Below, piece after piece: positions 12,155-21,153 of a stretch of DNA of 64,000 nucleotides; position 1 is the stretch's first letter, and every line of letters starts with the position of its first letter. The notes beneath the pieces were generated by a model, which did no database searches, had not been told where the DNA came from, and worked only from the letters and a program-made list of their open reading frames with translations. Both the position numbers and the translations under genes were made by a program. Source of the DNA: Stenotrophomonas sepilia (GTDB taxonomy: Bacteria; Pseudomonadota; Gammaproteobacteria; Xanthomonadales; Xanthomonadaceae). The stretch is taken from NCBI RefSeq assembly GCF_003244875.1, contig NZ_LXXZ01000098.1, positions 34,048-98,047 on the forward strand, given 5' to 3'.

Positions 12155-14257
12155 GTGACCGAAACCGTCGCCGCTCCGCGCACGCTCGATGACACCTTGA
12201 AGGACGCGATCCGCAAGGCGTACACGACGCTGCAGGCCAATACTCCCGGCTTCTCCACCCGCCGCTCGCAGAGCCAGATGATCGGCGTGGTGTCGCGCGC
12301 GCTGTCGAAGAGCGGCGGCGTTGGCGTGGTCGAGGCGCCGACCGGCGTCGGCAAGAGCCTGGGTTACCTCACCGCGGGCGTACCGATTGCGCTGGCCACC
12401 AGGAAGAAGCTGGTGATCAGCACCGGCACCGTGGCGCTGCAGTCGCAGCTGGTCGAGCGGGATATCCCGAATTTCCTCAAGGCCACCGGCCTGGAAGCAA
12501 CCGTGGCGCTGGCCAAGGGCCGTACCCGCTACCTGTGCACGCGCAACGCGGCCGAAGCACAGGGCGAGGGCTCGCAGGGCGGCATGTTCGAGGAGGATGC
12601 ACCACTGTTCGACCGGCCGCTGGCGCCGATCGAGATGGACATCGCCAAGCGCCTGACCGATGCCTTTACCGGCGGCAGCTGGGACGGCGATATCGACAAT
12701 GCGCCGGAGACCATCAGCCCCGGCCTGCGCAGCCGCATCACCACGCCGGCTTCGGGCTGCGCCGGGCGCCGTTGTGCGTATTCGGCGCAGTGCGCGGTAC
12801 TGCGTTCGCGCAACACCGTGCGCGATGCGCAGATCGTGGTCACCAACCACGCGCTGCTGCTGTCGGCGCTGTCGATCGGCGACAGCGACAATGGCCAGCC
12901 GTTGATCGCACCGCCGTCGGACATGCTGCTGGTGCTGGACGAAGGCCATCACATCGGCAACGTGGCGATCGACCAGGGCGCGGCCAGCCTCGCGCTGGAT
13001 GAAATGGCCAAGCGCACCGGCCGCCTGCAGATCCTGATTGCCGGTGCCTACCGCGCGGTCGACAAGGACCGCCTCGGCAACCTGCTGCCGAACGAAGCGA
13101 TCGAGGTGGCCAGCAACGTCGCCAAGCAGCTGCGCGCGTTCCGCGATCACATCGAGCGGGTGTGGATGCCGGCGCCGGCGGACGAGGAGCCGATGTGGCG
13201 TGCGGCCAATGGACGCCTGCCCGAGGCCTGGCGCGAGCCGATCGAGGCACTGGCCGACGAGACCCGCAGCCTCTACAACTGGGCGCACGCCGCCACCGCG
13301 CAGGTGGCCAAGGGCAAGCCGGACGATGCCGCGCGCGAGCGCCTGCAGCGCAACCTGGGCATGGCGCTGGAAATGATCGAGCAACAGTACAGCCTGTGGC
13401 AGGCGTGGCGCCGCGAGGACAAGGATGGCGCGCCGCCGATGGCGCGCTGGGTCACCGCCACCCGCGACGGCGACCTGGTGCTGCACGGCTCGCCGGTGTC
13501 GGCCGCGCACGTGCTGCGCAAGCTGCTGTGGGATGAAGTGGATTCGGTGGTGATGACCTCGGCGACGCTGACCGGTGGTGGCGATTTCCAGTCGCTGGCG
13601 ATCGACAACGGCATCCCCGAGGAGGCCGAGATGGTCTCGCTGTCGTCGCCGTTCGACCTGCCCAACCAGGCCGAGCTGATCGTGCCGAAGTTTCCGGTCA
13701 CCCCCGACGATCGCGAAGGCCATCCCCGCGAAGTGGCGCGCTACCTGGACACCGAGTTGGACTGGGCCAAGGGCTCGATGGTGCTGTTCACCTCACGCTG
13801 GAAGATGGAAAAGGTGGCCGGCCTGATGCCGGCCGCGCGGCGCAAGCAGGTGCTGGTGCAGGGCGAGATGTCCAAGACCCGCCTGATCGAAGAGCACCTG
13901 CGCCGCGTCGCTGCCGGCGAAGGCTCGGTACTGTTCGGCCTGAACTCGTTCGGCGAAGGCCTCGACCTGCCCGGCGAAGCCTGCACCACGGTGGTGATCA
14001 CCCAGGTGCCGTTCGCGGTGCCGACCGACCCGCAGACCGCCACCCTCAGCGAGTGGTTCGAAGGGCGTGGGCTGAATGCCTTCAACCTGATCGCCATCCC
14101 GCACGCGCTGCGCACGCTGACCCAGTTCGCCGGCCGCCTGATCCGCACCTCCACCGACACCGGCCGCGTGATCATCCTCGATTCGCGGCTGCTGACCCGC
14201 CGCTACGGCAAGCGCATCATCGACGCGCTGCCGCCGTTCAAGCGCGTGATCGGCTGA
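12155..14257 (+). CDS. dinG: ATP-dependent DNA helicase DinG
   Basis: A 700-residue superfamily 2 iron-sulfur helicase that unwinds 5'-tailed DNA, D-loops, R-loops and G-quadruplexes in repair and at replication-transcription conflicts. Walker A is EAPTGVGKS (about residue 62). The four cluster cysteines are Cys128 (RYLCTRN) and Cys202, Cys207 and Cys213 (SGCAGRRCAYSAQC). Motif II is LDEGHHIGN, the usual DEGH form of DinG. C-terminal motifs include FGLNSFGEGLDLPG and LTQFAGRLIRTSTDTGRVII. The start is a GTG at 12155. No SOS (LexA) box is evident in the gap upstream. Confidence 0.95.
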   Translation: MTETVAAPRTLDDTLKDAIRKAYTTLQANTPGFSTRRSQSQMIGVVSRALSKSGGVGVVEAPTGVGKSLGYLTAGVPIALATRKKLVISTGTVALQSQLVERDIPNFLKATGLEATVALAKGRTRYLCTRNAAEAQGEGSQGGMFEEDAPLFDRPLAPIEMDIAKRLTDAFTGGSWDGDIDNAPETISPGLRSRITTPASGCAGRRCAYSAQCAVLRSRNTVRDAQIVVTNHALLLSALSIGDSDNGQPLIAPPSDMLLVLDEGHHIGNVAIDQGAASLALDEMAKRTGRLQILIAGAYRAVDKDRLGNLLPNEAIEVASNVAKQLRAFRDHIERVWMPAPADEEPMWRAANGRLPEAWREPIEALADETRSLYNWAHAATAQVAKGKPDDAARERLQRNLGMALEMIEQQYSLWQAWRREDKDGAPPMARWVTATRDGDLVLHGSPVSAAHVLRKLLWDEVDSVVMTSATLTGGGDFQSLAIDNGIPEEAEMVSLSSPFDLPNQAELIVPKFPVTPDDREGHPREVARYLDTELDWAKGSMVLFTSRWKMEKVAGLMPAARRKQVLVQGEMSKTRLIEEHLRRVAAGEGSVLFGLNSFGEGLDLPGEACTTVVITQVPFAVPTDPQTATLSEWFEGRGLNAFNLIAIPHALRTLTQFAGRLIRTSTDTGRVIILDSRLLTRRYGKRIIDALPPFKRVIG

Positions 14258-14261
14258 GACG

Positions 14262-14297
14262 GGGTCGGATCCCTTCCGAAGGAAGGGCTCTGACCCG
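14262..14297. repeat. Imperfect 16-bp inverted repeat between convergent genes
   Basis: The arms GGGTCGGATCCCTTCC and GGAAGGGCTCTGACCC pair with two mismatches around GAA. It begins four bases after the dinG stop and ends 17 bases before the stop of the convergent gene. It probably serves as a shared transcript end. I recall similar hairpins as dispersed repeats in Stenotrophomonas and Xanthomonas, but could not count copies here. Confidence 0.7.
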
Positions 14298-14314
14298 ACC
14301 ACGCCCTCTGTCGC

Positions 14315-14923
14315 TCAATCGCCCTCCGGATTCCGGCAGGCCTGGTTGCCCATCGCATTGTGGTAATCGCGATCAAAGCAGCGCAGGAAGCCATCGAGCA
14401 CGTCCAGGTTGGGCGGCCACGGCACATCCACCTTCTGCCCGCCGGCGGTCGTGAAATGATAACGCCCATCCTTCAGCGCCTTGGCAATCTGCTCCGGCGC
14501 AGGAATCGCAATCAACCTTGCTCGCGCTTTCTCCAGCGCCGCACGATCACGCTGCAGGAAGGCGATCGTGCCGTCCACGTAGGCGTTCCAGTAACCGGGG
14601 TCGGTGGCGGTGGGCTTGTAGGTGCGCTGCATCAGCGCCACCGCCTCCGGGTACTGGCCCGCCTCCGCACGCATCTGGCTTTCATGCCACAGAATCATGG
14701 TGTTGCCCGCAGCCTTGGGCAGCACAGCATAGGCGGCGAGCAGATCAGCGGCTTCACGGTGGCAGCCACGGTCGGCCAGCGTGCGCCAGCCACCTTCCAG
14801 GTCCTGATCGAACGCATCCGGTTCCATCGCCAGCATCGCTGCACGGTCGTAGCTGCAGTCGGGTGCTTTGGGTGGTTCTGCTGACGTGCCCATGGCAGCG
14901 GCCAGTGCAAAGAAAAGCAACAT
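14315..14923 (-). CDS. Exported helical-repeat-like protein, function unknown
   Basis: A 202-residue protein with a short signal sequence (MLLFFALAAAMGTSA). The body is mainly helical and looks like tetratricopeptide-type pairs (RGCHREAADLLAAYAVLPKA, then QYPEAVALMQRTYKPT). Two or more Cys (PDCSYD, RGCHRE, LRCFDRD, QACRNPEG) could form disulfides in the periplasm. The ATG at 14923 is chosen because GGAGG lies ten bases upstream and the signal starts there; the frame stays open another 62 codons into a SMAG dimer. I do not recognise the family. Confidence 0.7.
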   Translation of the reverse strand: MLLFFALAAAMGTSAEPPKAPDCSYDRAAMLAMEPDAFDQDLEGGWRTLADRGCHREAADLLAAYAVLPKAAGNTMILWHESQMRAEAGQYPEAVALMQRTYKPTATDPGYWNAYVDGTIAFLQRDRAALEKARARLIAIPAPEQIAKALKDGRYHFTTAGGQKVDVPWPPNLDVLDGFLRCFDRDYHNAMGNQACRNPEGD

Positions 14924-14976
14924 CCTCTCAACCTCCGTGTTGATGACCTCCTGGCCACCATAACGGATCACGACGG

Positions 14977-15052
14977 GTAGTGCCGGCCGCTGGCCGGCAA
15001 CCTCAATGATGTGGGACGCGGCGTGCAGATGCCGGCCAGCGGCCGGCACTAC
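14977..15052. repeat. SMAG inverted dimer
   Basis: Facing GTAG hairpins at 14977-14999 and 15030-15052, with the same TGCCGGCCGCTGGCCGGCA core as the dimer at 6450, separated by 30 bases. It lies between the promoter side of the exported protein gene and the 3' end of ilvD, ten bases past the ilvD stop. Confidence 0.9.
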
Positions 15053-15062
15053 CGGATCGGGA

Positions 15063-16901
15063 TCAATCGCCGAGCAGGGCGGTGTTGCGTACGGCGCCCT
15101 TGTCGGCACTGGTGGCGAGCAGGGCGTAGGCCTTCAACGCGCTGGTGACCTTGCGCGGGCGCGGCGCACGCGGTTTCCAGCCGCGTGCATCGGCCTCGCT
15201 GCGGCGCTGGACCAGCGTGGTCTCATCCAGCAACAGGTCGATGCGGCGGGCCGGGATGTCGATGCGGATGCGGTCACCGTCTTCCACAAGCCCGATCGCG
15301 CCGCCACTGGCCGCTTCCGGCGAAACGTGGCCGATCGACAGTCCCGAGGTGCCACCGGAGAAGCGGCCGTCGGTGAGCAGCGCGCATTGCTTACCCAGTC
15401 CTTTCGACTTCAGGTAGCTGGTCGGGTACAGCATCTCCTGCATGCCAGGGCCGCCCTTCGGGCCCTCGTAACGGATCACCACGACGTCGCCCGGTTGTAC
15501 CTCGTCGGCGAGGATGCCGGCGACGGCGGCGTCCTGGCTTTCATAGACGCGCGCGGGGCCTTCGAACACATGGATCGATTCGTCCACGCCGGCGGTTTTC
15601 ACCACGCAGCCATCGACGGCCAGATTGCCGCGCAGCACAGCCAGGCCACCTTCCAGCGAATACGCATGCTGCAGCGAGCGGATACAGCCCTCGGCGCGGT
15701 CCAGGTCCAGCGCGGGCCAGCGCGTGGCCTGGCTGAAGGCCTCATGCGTGGGGATGCCGGCCGGGCCGGCCTTGAAGAAGGTATGCAGGGTGTCGTTGTC
15801 ACTGCGCACCACGTCCCAGCGTTCCAGCGCTTCGGCCAGGCTGGCGCTGTGCACGGTCGGCACTGTGGTATCGAGCAGGCCGGCGCGATCCAGTTCACCG
15901 AGGATGCCGAACACGCCGCCGGCGCGGTGCACGTCCTCGATGTGGTACTTCGGTGTGTTCGGCGCCACCTTGCACAGCTGCGGGACGCGTCGCGACAGCG
16001 CGTCGATGTGGGTCAGGTCGAAGTCGACCTCCGCTTCCTGCGCTGCGGCCAGCAGATGCAGGATGGTGTTGGTGGAGCCGCCCATGGCGATGTCCAGGGT
16101 CATCGCGTTGGCGAACGCGGCCTGGGTGGCGATCCCGCGCGGCAGCGCGCTCGGGTCTTCGCCGCCGTACCAGCGATGGCAGAGCTCGACGATCAGGCGG
16201 CCGGCGCGGCGGAACAGCGCCTCGCGGTCGGCATGGGTGGCCAGCGTAGTGCCGTTGCCGGGCAGCGACAGGCCCAGCGCTTCGGTCAGGCAGTTCATCG
16301 AGTTGGCGGTGAACATGCCCGAGCAGGAGCCGCAGGTGGGGCAGGCGCTGCGCTCGAACGCCGCGACTTTCTCGTCGGAGGCGCTGTCATCGGCGGCCAC
16401 CACCATCGCATCGACCAGGTCCAGCTTGTGCTCGGACAGCTTTGTCTTGCCCGCTTCCATCGGCCCGCCGGAGACGAACACCACCGGGATGTCCAGGCGC
16501 AGCGCAGCCATCAGCATGCCGGGGGTGATCTTGTCGCAGTTGCTGATGCACACCAGCGCGTCGGCGCAGTGCGCGTTGACCATGTACTCCACGGCGTCGG
16601 CGATGATCTCGCGGCTGGGCAGCGAATACAGCATGCCGTCGTGGCCCATCGCGATGCCGTCGTCCACGGCGATGGTGTTGAATTCCTTGGCGACGCCACC
16701 GACCTGTTCGATTTCGCGCGCGACCAGCTGGCCGAGGTCCTTCAGGTGCACGTGGCCGGGCACGAACTGGGTGAAGGAGTTGGCGATGGCAATGATCGGC
16801 TTGTGGAAGTCGCCGTCCTTCATGCCGGTGGCACGCCACAGGGCGCGGGCGCCGGCCATGTTGCGGCCGGCGGTGGAGGTGCGGGAACGGTATTCGGGCA
16901 T
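15063..16901 (-). CDS. ilvD: Dihydroxy-acid dehydratase
   Basis: IlvD dehydrates 2,3-dihydroxy-isovalerate and 2,3-dihydroxy-3-methylvalerate, the third common step of valine and isoleucine synthesis. The 612-residue protein starts [20 protein letters not shown]. Cluster cysteines are in [11 protein letters not shown] and [17 protein letters not shown]. The metal-site region [20 protein letters not shown] and the C-terminal [19 protein letters not shown] are typical. The start at 16901 matches the family; the frame remains open for another 112 codons upstream through an inverted-repeat region, which is not part of the enzyme. No leader peptide rich in branched-chain codons was found. It stands alone here rather than with other ilv genes. 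Confidence 0.96.
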   Translation of the reverse strand: MPEYRSRTSTAGRNMAGARALWRATGMKDGDFHKPIIAIANSFTQFVPGHVHLKDLGQLVAREIEQVGGVAKEFNTIAVDDGIAMGHDGMLYSLPSREIIADAVEYMVNAHCADALVCISNCDKITPGMLMAALRLDIPVVFVSGGPMEAGKTKLSEHKLDLVDAMVVAADDSASDEKVAAFERSACPTCGSCSGMFTANSMNCLTEALGLSLPGNGTTLATHADREALFRRAGRLIVELCHRWYGGEDPSALPRGIATQAAFANAMTLDIAMGGSTNTILHLLAAAQEAEVDFDLTHIDALSRRVPQLCKVAPNTPKYHIEDVHRAGGVFGILGELDRAGLLDTTVPTVHSASLAEALERWDVVRSDNDTLHTFFKAGPAGIPTHEAFSQATRWPALDLDRAEGCIRSLQHAYSLEGGLAVLRGNLAVDGCVVKTAGVDESIHVFEGPARVYESQDAAVAGILADEVQPGDVVVIRYEGPKGGPGMQEMLYPTSYLKSKGLGKQCALLTDGRFSGGTSGLSIGHVSPEAASGGAIGLVEDGDRIRIDIPARRIDLLLDETTLVQRRSEADARGWKPRAPRPRKVTSALKAYALLATSADKGAVRNTALLGD

Positions 16902-17056
16902 GGCGGGCGGAACGGGCGGGCCGTACGACGTGGGGGTCAGCCGATCATGGCCAATTTTTTCGGTTGCTGCTGCAACCACCGGAGATGGTCCGGCCGGGCT
17001 GCGCCCGGCACCCGCAGAGGCAACGTCAACGTCAAAGGCGGGCATTCCGTGGGACA

Positions 17057-17156
17057 GCGGGGTGGGTCCGGTTGCGGGGGACGGCGCAAGTACATCCATG
17101 TAGCCTCGGTCGCGCCATCCATGGCGCTCACGCCCCCGCAACCGGACCCACCCCGC
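17057..17156. repeat. 24-bp perfect inverted repeat enclosing two smaller palindromes
   Basis: Arms at 17057-17080 and 17133-17156 are exact reverse complements over 24 bases (the left arm starts GCGGGGTGGGTCCGG). The 52-base interior contains ACATCCATGT (about 17092-17101) and GCGCCATCCATGGCGC (about 17112-17127). As RNA this would fold into a three-way junction. It is unlike the GTAG hairpins elsewhere. Confidence 0.85.
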
Positions 17157-17202
17157 CTTCGACAGTTTGCTGCGATCTGTTGGGGCCGGCGCTCTGCCCT
17201 TG

Positions 17203-17250
17203 GTAGGTGTCGACCTTGGTCGACACGATGGATCCACGTCATGCGTGGCT
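17203..17250. repeat. SMAG-type hairpin pair upstream of ygiB
   Basis: GTAG (17203) is followed by GTGTCGACC/GGTCGACAC (17207-17226) and then by a looser ATCCACG/CGTGGCT stem (17232-17250). The second resembles the ATCCACGC family seen at 9865 and 38634, with mismatches. Confidence 0.7.
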
Positions 17251-17363
17251 GATGCGGAACGACGAAAATGAAATTCCGTTCATCTTTCCCACTTTGCCGA
17301 TTCCGGTTGTTGGTGAGGATTTGGCATCATTGGGGCATTGATCCGTCGACAGGGCAGAAGGCC

Positions 17364-17936
17364 ATGAAACGTTCCCGCACCACCGCGCTGCTGCTGATGA
17401 GCGCTGCGCCGCTGCTGTTCACCGCCTGCCAGAAGGAGCCGGAGGTGAAGGTGCAGGAAGGCCTGTACACCTCGGTCGAGGCCTGCACCGAGGCCACCGG
17501 TGATCCGTCGTCGTGCCGCAATGCCTTTGCCGAAGCGCAGAAGCAGGCCGCCGATGCGGCGCCGAAGTACGCCAGCAAGGAAGCCTGCGAGAAGGATTAC
17601 AAGCCGGAGCAGTGCGTGCAGCAGCACACCTCGGCCGGCACCTCGTTCATCGGCCCGATGATGATGGGCTTCTTCATGTCGCAGATGCTGAGCAACCGCG
17701 GCGGCCTCGCCCCGCAGGCGCCGGCGTCGGCACCGGCATACCAGGACAAGAACGCTGGCTGGGCGCGCCCGGCACCGGGCGGCACCGGTGGCCTGAACAC
17801 CGCCAGCGGCATCGGTGCCGGCAAGGCCGGCCTGGCGCCGGTCACCAGCGAGCCGAACCGTGCGGTCACTGCCAGCCGTGGTGGCTTCGGCAACACCAGC
17901 GCACGCCGCAGCACCAGCGGCAGCTACGGCGGCTGA
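17364..17936 (+). CDS. ygiB: YgiB-like DUF1190 lipoprotein
   Basis: A 190-residue predicted lipoprotein (signal MKRSRTTALLLMSAAPLLF, lipid Cys22 in FTAC). The mature part has the DUF1190 layout: paired Cys (VEACTEATGDPSSCRNAF, EACEKDYKPEQCVQQH), then a hydrophobic FIGPMMMGFFMSQML stretch and a Ser/Gly/Ala-rich tail ending SGSYGG. In E. coli ygiB precedes ygiC, the same order as here; the pair's function is not settled, though links to envelope stress have been proposed. The ATG at 17364 starts the signal. It lies seven bases ahead of ygiC. Confidence 0.85.
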   Translation: MKRSRTTALLLMSAAPLLFTACQKEPEVKVQEGLYTSVEACTEATGDPSSCRNAFAEAQKQAADAAPKYASKEACEKDYKPEQCVQQHTSAGTSFIGPMMMGFFMSQMLSNRGGLAPQAPASAPAYQDKNAGWARPAPGGTGGLNTASGIGAGKAGLAPVTSEPNRAVTASRGGFGNTSARRSTSGSYGG

Positions 17937-17943
17937 TCGACCC

Positions 17944-19122
17944 ATGCAGCGCATCCGGATTGCCGAGCGTGCCCAGTGGCGGGCACGCGCGGAGGAAGCG
18001 GGTTTCCGTTTCCATACCATCGATGGCCAGCCCTACTGGGATGAAAGCGCGTACTACGCGTTCACCCTGCGCCAGATCGAACAGGACATCGAAGACCCCA
18101 GTGCCGAGCTGCACCAGATGGCGCTGGATCTGGTCGGTGATGTCATCGGCAGCGAGCGGTTGATGGACCAGCTGGCGATTCCGTCGCATTACCGCGACTG
18201 GATCGCCGACAGCTGGCGCCAGCGCCAGCCGCACCTTTACGGCCGCCTGGACCTGGCCTACGACGGCACCGGTCCGGCCAAGCTGTACGAGCTGAACTAC
18301 GACACGCCGACCTCGCTGTTCGAGGCCAGCTTCTTCCAGTGGCAGTGGCTGGAAGACCAGCGCAACGCCGGCCGCCTGCCGCAGCATGCCGACCAGTTCA
18401 ATGCGATCCATGAGGCACTGGTCGAGCGCTTCGGCGAACTGGCCACGCAGCTGCCGCCGCCGCTGTACTTCAGCGCGGTGGGAAGCTCGGAAGAAGACCG
18501 CGGCACGGTCGAGTACCTGCGCGACTGCGCGTCGCAGGCCGGCCTGCATGGCCAGGCCATCGCGATCGAGGACATCGGCCTGTCCGAGGATGGCCGCTTC
18601 ACCGCGCTGGATGATTCGGTGATCGGCACGCTGTTCAAGCTGTATCCGCTGGAAGACCTGATTGCCGAGGAATTCGGCCGCGCGCTGCCCGGTTCGGGCG
18701 TGCAGCTGCTGGAGCCGGCGTGGAAGGCGGTGCTGAGCAACAAGGGCATCCTGCCGCTGCTGTGGCAGCGCAACGTGGGCCATCCGAACCTGCTGGAGGC
18801 GCACTTCGATGACGGCAGCGCGCTGGCGTCGGGCTGGGTGCGCAAGCCGCTGTTCTCGCGCGAAGGTGCCAACATCGAGATGCACCTGGCCGATGGCAGC
18901 ACCCAGCGCAGCGACGGTCCCTACGACGGCCCGGCGATCATCCAGCGCGCCCATCCGTTGACCCGCTTCGAAGGCGGTTACCCGCTGATCGGCAGCTGGG
19001 TGGTGGGTGACCACGCCTGCGGCATCGGCATCCGCGAGGACGACAGCGCGATCACCCGCGACAGTGCGCGGTTCGTGCCGCACGCGATCGTCGACGAGGC
19101 GCCGACGCGGATCTACGTCTGA
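17944..19122 (+). CDS. ygiC: YgiC-like glutathionylspermidine synthase-family ATP-grasp protein
   Basis: A 392-residue protein matching the pre-ATP-grasp/ATP-grasp half of glutathionylspermidine synthase (MQRIRIAERAQWRARAEEAG, YELNYDTPTSLFEASFFQW, GILPLLWQRNVGHPNLLEA, YPLIGSWVVGDHACGIGIRE). E. coli YgiC and YjfC share this domain but lack the amidase half, and glutathionylspermidine synthesis has not been shown for them, so the substrate is unknown. It is coupled to ygiB and overlaps the next gene by one base (TGATG), pointing to a three-gene unit. Confidence 0.9.
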   Translation: MQRIRIAERAQWRARAEEAGFRFHTIDGQPYWDESAYYAFTLRQIEQDIEDPSAELHQMALDLVGDVIGSERLMDQLAIPSHYRDWIADSWRQRQPHLYGRLDLAYDGTGPAKLYELNYDTPTSLFEASFFQWQWLEDQRNAGRLPQHADQFNAIHEALVERFGELATQLPPPLYFSAVGSSEEDRGTVEYLRDCASQAGLHGQAIAIEDIGLSEDGRFTALDDSVIGTLFKLYPLEDLIAEEFGRALPGSGVQLLEPAWKAVLSNKGILPLLWQRNVGHPNLLEAHFDDGSALASGWVRKPLFSREGANIEMHLADGSTQRSDGPYDGPAIIQRAHPLTRFEGGYPLIGSWVVGDHACGIGIREDDSAITRDSARFVPHAIVDEAPTRIYV

Positions 19123-19769
19123 TGACGGTGCGGCGTTGGCCTGGCCGGCATGGGCGTGCCACGCCCGCGCCGGGCCGGCATTTCGATGACGGGCGCAGCC
19201 TGCAGGCCTTCGCGGACCGCGTCGCGGTGCGTTGCCACCGCTGCGATGCCCCCGGTTGGGTGATCGCCCGCTGGGAACCCTATCGATGGACCGCGCGTTT
19301 CCGCTGCACCGCTTGCAGCGCTGCATTGGACAGCGGCGACTGGGTGGGTGCAGTCCGCATTCTGGGCCGCCAGCCCTGTGGATTCTGCGGGCATCAGTGG
19401 CTGCATGTGTGTCGGCCGATTCCCGCCGGCATCCCCGCGCCTGCCTCCGTCCCCGCCCGATGCGCACAGTGCGATCGCAGCACCGAGGTCACGGTGTTGA
19501 CGCGTCCCCTGCGTGACGCCGAGCCTGCCGATCCGCATTTCGGTCTGCCGCTGCGCCTGGTCGAATCGACCCGCGCGGGCCTGCTGTGGGCCTACAACGC
19601 CGAACATCTGCAGGCACTGCACGAATACGCGGGCGCGACGCTGCGCGAGGGCCGCGGCCATCATCGATCCATGTTCTCGCGCCTGCCGCAGTGGATGAAG
19701 CTGGCCCGCAACCGGGTGCTGCTGCAGCGTGCGGTGGAGCGGTTGCAGCGGCGCTTGCTGCAGGGGTAG
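19122..19769 (+). CDS. Zinc-ribbon-like protein coupled to ygiBC
   Basis: A 215-residue, Arg-rich protein with four Cys pairs of zinc-ribbon type: VRCHRCDAPG, FRCTACSAAL, PCGFCGHQW and ARCAQCDRS (residues about 36-125). The C-terminal half (from about 150) is helical and basic, with LLWAYNAEHLQALHEYAGA and a run of Arg at the end. I do not recognise a named family. A role in nucleic-acid or protein binding is plausible only from the zinc ribbons. Its ATG overlaps the ygiC stop, so it is translationally coupled. It ends at a cluster of SMAG hairpins. Confidence 0.75.
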   Translation: MTVRRWPGRHGRATPAPGRHFDDGRSLQAFADRVAVRCHRCDAPGWVIARWEPYRWTARFRCTACSAALDSGDWVGAVRILGRQPCGFCGHQWLHVCRPIPAGIPAPASVPARCAQCDRSTEVTVLTRPLRDAEPADPHFGLPLRLVESTRAGLLWAYNAEHLQALHEYAGATLREGRGHHRSMFSRLPQWMKLARNRVLLQRAVERLQRRLLQG

Positions 19770-19856
19770 GTAGTGCCGGCCGCTGGCCGGCAGCCGAGCA
19801 TGGGCTCGGCGCTACAGACAACCCGATTCTTGTAGAGCCGAGCCCGCGCTCGGCTC
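19770..19856. repeat. Cluster of three SMAG hairpins of two families
   Basis: GTAG plus TGCCGGCCGCTGGCCGGCA (19770-19792), GCCGAGC/GCTCGGC ending GCTAC (19793-19815), and GTAG with AGCCGAGC/GCTCGGCT (19832-19856). The last overlaps the TGA stop of the minus-strand DUF58 gene. The first unit begins immediately at the end of the zinc-ribbon gene. Confidence 0.85.
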
Positions 19857-21153
19857 AGAGCCGCCCTTCGCGCTTCACCGCCAGGTAGCGCTCCACTAGC
19901 GCGCCGGGCAGGGCGTCGGCGGTGACGTCCAGCACCATCACCTTCTCGCTGCGCAGCGCTTCGTGCGCCTTCGCGCGCTGCTGCAGGTACAGCGCGGCGG
20001 CACCGGCCTGGGTGGCGTCTTCCAGTGTCTGCACTTCGCCCTCCAGCACGCCGTCCAGCTCGCGCTCGCGCAGGCTGGCCACGCACACCAGGTGGCGCCG
20101 CTGCAGCAGGCGCACCGCCGCCAGCAGGTCTTCGATGTCCTCGTCGCGCACGTTGCTGACCAGCATCACCAGCGCACGCCGCCGCTGGCGCAGCGATACC
20201 TCGGTGGCGGCGGCCAGGTAGTCGGTGGCCACCGCGCGTGGCTGCAGGTCGTAGCTGGCGCGCAGCAGGTGCTCGACCGTGCCCATGCCGCGCTGCGGCG
20301 CGACCCAGCGGCGTTCGCCACCGGCAGCGAACAGGCCGGCGGCATCGCCCTGGCGCAGCGCCAGGTAGGCCACCACCAGCGAGGCATTCAAGGCATGGTC
20401 GAAGTGCGAGAGCCCGCCTTCGCTGGCCAGCATGCGCCGGCCACTGTCGAGCATCAGCAGCAACTGCTGGTTCTTCTCGTCCTGGTACTCGCGCGAGATC
20501 AGCTTGCGCGCACGCGCGGTGGCCTTCCAGTCCAGCTGGCGCAGGCTGTCGCCGACGCGATACTCGCGCATCTGGTGGAAGTCGGTGCCTTCACCACGGC
20601 GGCGCTTCACGTGTGCACCGACCAGCCGCGAGGCCTGGTCGGCACTGAACAATGCAAAGCGCGTGAGCGGCACGAAATTCGGATAGACCCGCACGTCCAG
20701 TGCGGGCGGCAGCGTGCGTTGCTGCCACCACAGGCGCCACGGCGAGCGCATGCGCAGGTGCACGCCTTCGAAACGGAAGTGCCCGCGCTGCAGCGGCTGC
20801 AGGTGATAGTGCAGCGTGGAGGCGCTACCGGCCCGCAGGCGCACGCGCTGTGGCAGCGATTCCAGCGGCCAGCCGCCGGGGACCAGGTCGAACACCTGCA
20901 CCGTCATCGCTTGCTCGGCCTGCAGCCGCAGCGCCGCCTCGCGGCGCACGCCCAGCGCCAGCGCTTCGGGCAGTTCGCGCTGTACCTGAGGCGACGGACG
21001 CCGCGATTGCCGCCACAGGTCGAACAGCGCAGGCAACGCGATGGCCGCCGCGGCCAGCGCCCAGCTCCAGCGCGGCAGCAACCCGCCCAGCACCAGGCCG
21101 CCCAGGGCGGCCCAGGCCAGCAGCAGCGCCAGCAGCAGCGGGGCAGGCCTCAT
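19855..21153 (-). CDS. DUF58 (von Willebrand A-like) membrane-associated protein
   Basis: A 432-residue protein with two N-terminal membrane helices (about 5-50) and a cytoplasmic DUF58 domain. The family motif is clear: GEGTDFHQMREYRVGD and RQLDWKATARARKL (about residues 190-225), followed by a vWA-like fold (LLLMLDSGRRML). DUF58 proteins nearly always accompany a MoxR ATPase, as here, and are thought to act with it as a metal-dependent substrate adaptor. It is the last gene of the six-gene operon and overlaps the moxR stop by four bases. Its own stop lies in a SMAG hairpin. Confidence 0.9.
   Translation of the reverse strand: MRPAPLLLALLLAWAALGGLVLGGLLPRWSWALAAAAIALPALFDLWRQSRRPSPQVQRELPEALALGVRREAALRLQAEQAMTVQVFDLVPGGWPLESLPQRVRLRAGSASTLHYHLQPLQRGHFRFEGVHLRMRSPWRLWWQQRTLPPALDVRVYPNFVPLTRFALFSADQASRLVGAHVKRRRGEGTDFHQMREYRVGDSLRQLDWKATARARKLISREYQDEKNQQLLLMLDSGRRMLASEGGLSHFDHALNASLVVAYLALRQGDAAGLFAAGGERRWVAPQRGMGTVEHLLRASYDLQPRAVATDYLAAATEVSLRQRRRALVMLVSNVRDEDIEDLLAAVRLLQRRHLVCVASLRERELDGVLEGEVQTLEDATQAGAAALYLQQRAKAHEALRSEKVMVLDVTADALPGALVERYLAVKREGRL

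Larger units (their letters stand above)
16902..17363. other. 462-base non-coding gap between ilvD and ygiB
   Basis: This divergent gap has no credible gene. From left to right it holds the ilvD upstream region with GGTTGCTGCTGCAACC (near 16971-16986), a GCCGGGCTGCGCCCGGC hairpin (about 16994-17010), a large nested inverted repeat (17057-17156), and two SMAG-like hairpins (17203-17250). The ilvD and ygiB promoters must lie within it, but I could not place boxes with confidence. Confidence 0.7.

Noticed and set aside
12155..14257. DEGH in place of DEAH in DinG as an oddity
   Set aside because: To my knowledge DEGH is the normal motif II of DinG, so nothing unusual.
16902..17056. Attenuator leader peptide for ilvD
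   Set aside because: No short frame rich in Ile, Leu or Val codons followed by a T-run hairpin on the minus strand.
16902..17237. Upstream extension of ilvD
   Set aside because: The frame stays open, but the text covers the nested inverted repeat and has no family match; the normal 612-residue start is at 16901.
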